Assembly (NCBI GenBank): GCA_937897665.1
Contig: CALCPB010000055.1
Coordinates: forward strand, 1-13,483
Direction: 5' to 3'
Length of the DNA: 13,483 bases
DNA from: an uncultured Halomicronema sp.
Lineage (GTDB): Bacteria; Cyanobacteriota; Cyanobacteriia; Phormidesmidales; Phormidesmidaceae
The position numbers and the translations under genes were made by a program. The stretch's first letter is position 1; the number at the start of each line of letters is the position of its first letter. The notes beneath the pieces are model-generated. The model ran no database searches. It had not been told where the DNA came from and saw only the letters and a program-made list of their open reading frames with translations. Below are positions 12,492 through 13,483 of this stretch, piece after piece.

Positions 12492-13483
12492 CTATTGAGC
12501 TTCGTCTTGAGGCTTAGGCTTATAGGTTGACGCAACATGAAGTTCCTTTAACTGCTTTTTGTCCACGCTGGCCGGTGCCGACGTTAGCAAGCAGCGCGCC
12601 TGTTGCGTTTTGGGAAAGGCGATCGCGTCGCGAATCGACTCTTCACCGGCCATCAACATCACCCAGCGATCGAGCCCGTAGGCAATGCCGCCATGGGGGG
12701 GCGTGCCGTACTCAAACGCTTCCAGCAAAAAGCCGAACTTGTCCTGTGCTTCTGCCTCTGACAGACCGATGGTCTCAAATACCTGTCGCTGCACCTCAGG
12801 CTGATAGATGCGCAAGCTGCCCCCGCCAATCTCATAACCGTTGAGCACTAAGTCATAGGCCTGAGCGCGAGCCGTTTTGAGCTCGTGTGCTTCTTCCGGA
12901 CGGGGGGCAGTAAAGGGGTGATGCAGCGCTTCGAGGCGCTGTTCATCTGCATTCCACTCAAACATGGGAAAGTCAGTCACCCACAATAGATTGAGCGCAT
13001 CGTCGGGGATCAGGTTCATTTCTTTGGCGATCGCCTGCCGCACTCGATCCAGCGTGGCATTGACCACGGCACTCGAGCCAGCCCCAAACAGCAACAGCGT
13101 CCCCGGCTGAGCACCGGTGCGTTGCAGCAGCTCTTCCGTCTGAGTTGGCGTTAAGTTGTCCTTGATTGCCCCAATCGTATCGATGCCGTCGTTCTCCCGC
13201 ACGCGGATATAGGCTAAGCCCTTGGCCCCGGCGGCAGCCGCCACCTTAAACAGGTCTCCCCCCGGCTTGATGCGCACGTTTGAGATGACGTCGTTGCCAT
13301 CGGGAATCGGCAATACCTTCACCATGCCCCCCGATTTCACCGCGCCGGAAAACACCTTGAAGCCCGAGTCGGCCACCAGGTCAGACACCTCAACCAGCTC
13401 TAGGCCATAACGCGTGTCAGGTTTATCGCTGCCATAGCGCTCCATCGCTTCGGCATAGGTGAGACGGGCAAAGGGCCGCGACC
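12492..13483 (-). CDS. aspS: Aspartyl-tRNA synthetase, 5' part beyond the window
   Basis: Class II aminoacyl-tRNA synthetase that charges tRNA-Asp. The window holds about the C-terminal 330 residues of a bacterial-type enzyme usually near 590-600. The frame runs to the window edge ([20 protein letters not shown]), so the ATG at 13445 is internal. Counting from that Met, the bacteria-specific GAD insertion covers about 20-150. [11 protein letters not shown] (153-163) and [12 protein letters not shown] (174-185) rejoin the catalytic core, [12 protein letters not shown] is at 202-213, and class II motif 3 is [20 protein letters not shown] (252-271) with the ATP-binding R260. The tail KPKPQDEAQ is a normal ending. 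The anticodon-binding domain and motifs 1 and 2 are outside the window, so discriminating versus non-discriminating specificity cannot be judged. Confidence 0.97.
   Translation of the reverse strand, partial: SRPFARLTYAEAMERYGSDKPDTRYGLELVEVSDLVADSGFKVFSGAVKSGGMVKVLPIPDGNDVISNVRIKPGGDLFKVAAAAGAKGLAYIRVRENDGIDTIGAIKDNLTPTQTEELLQRTGAQPGTLLLFGAGSSAVVNATLDRVRQAIAKEMNLIPDDALNLLWVTDFPMFEWNADEQRLEALHHPFTAPRPEEAHELKTARAQAYDLVLNGYEIGGGSLRIYQPEVQRQVFETIGLSEAEAQDKFGFLLEAFEYGTPPHGGIAYGLDRWVMLMAGEESIRDAIAFPKTQQARCLLTSAPASVDKKQLKELHVASTYKPKPQDEAQ

Overview
The window reads as ordinary core chromosome of a cyanobacterium, most likely a filamentous or Leptolyngbya-type lineage, although the lineage is a guess. 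At least 19 copies of the octamer GCGATCGC (HIP1, the dispersed cyanobacterial palindrome) lie scattered across both strands, roughly one per 700 bp. The gene set fits: a Ycf37-type photosystem I assembly TPR protein, a cyanobacterial-style RlpA with a long N-terminal extension, a stand-alone rpmI-rplT pair, and small cyanobacterial families (DUF6464-like, DUF4126). I see no insertion sequence, prophage, CRISPR array, tRNA or rRNA, and no defence or toxin-antitoxin locus.

Layout. 1-1359 (+): 3' part of trpE, cut by the window edge. 1533-2801 (-): rlpA, convergent with trpE. A 237-bp divergent regulatory region follows. 3039-3932 (+): M28 metallopeptidase. 4087-5798 (+): a two-gene unit of a glucose 1-dehydrogenase-like SDR and an SMP-30/gluconolactonase, together predicted to take an aldose to its lactone and then to the acid. 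5962-7422 (+): rpmI and rplT behind a good sigma-70 promoter, closely followed by a periplasmic solute-binding protein. 7618-8157 (+): ycf37, tail to tail with a small conserved hypothetical gene (8162-8515, -). 8759-9850 (+): a Tat-exported DUF362 protein. From 10008 to the window end all genes are on the minus strand: a YdcF/DUF218 membrane protein, a DUF4126 membrane protein, a small Cys-rich DUF6464-like protein and the 3' part of aspS.

Two places deserve a second look. (1) The YdcF gene stops at an in-frame TAG, but the same frame continues for 14 codons (EYIDFAIYRLRGWL) that look like the normal family C-terminus before a TGA. This is a recent nonsense mutation, a read-through stop or a sequence error. 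(2) The 286-bp gap between the DUF4126 and DUF6464-like genes is full of RNA-structure signals. Just ahead of the DUF4126 start is a perfect 10-bp intrinsic-terminator hairpin on the minus strand, with two upstream segments able to pair with it in a nested, mutually exclusive way, as in an attenuator or riboswitch. The gap also holds a plus-strand intrinsic terminator with no plus-strand gene upstream, and a tandem 20-bp duplication across the 3' end of the DUF6464-like gene. Together these suggest an undescribed leader RNA or small RNA, which needs covariation or RNA-seq support. Apart from these the region looks like conserved housekeeping sequence.
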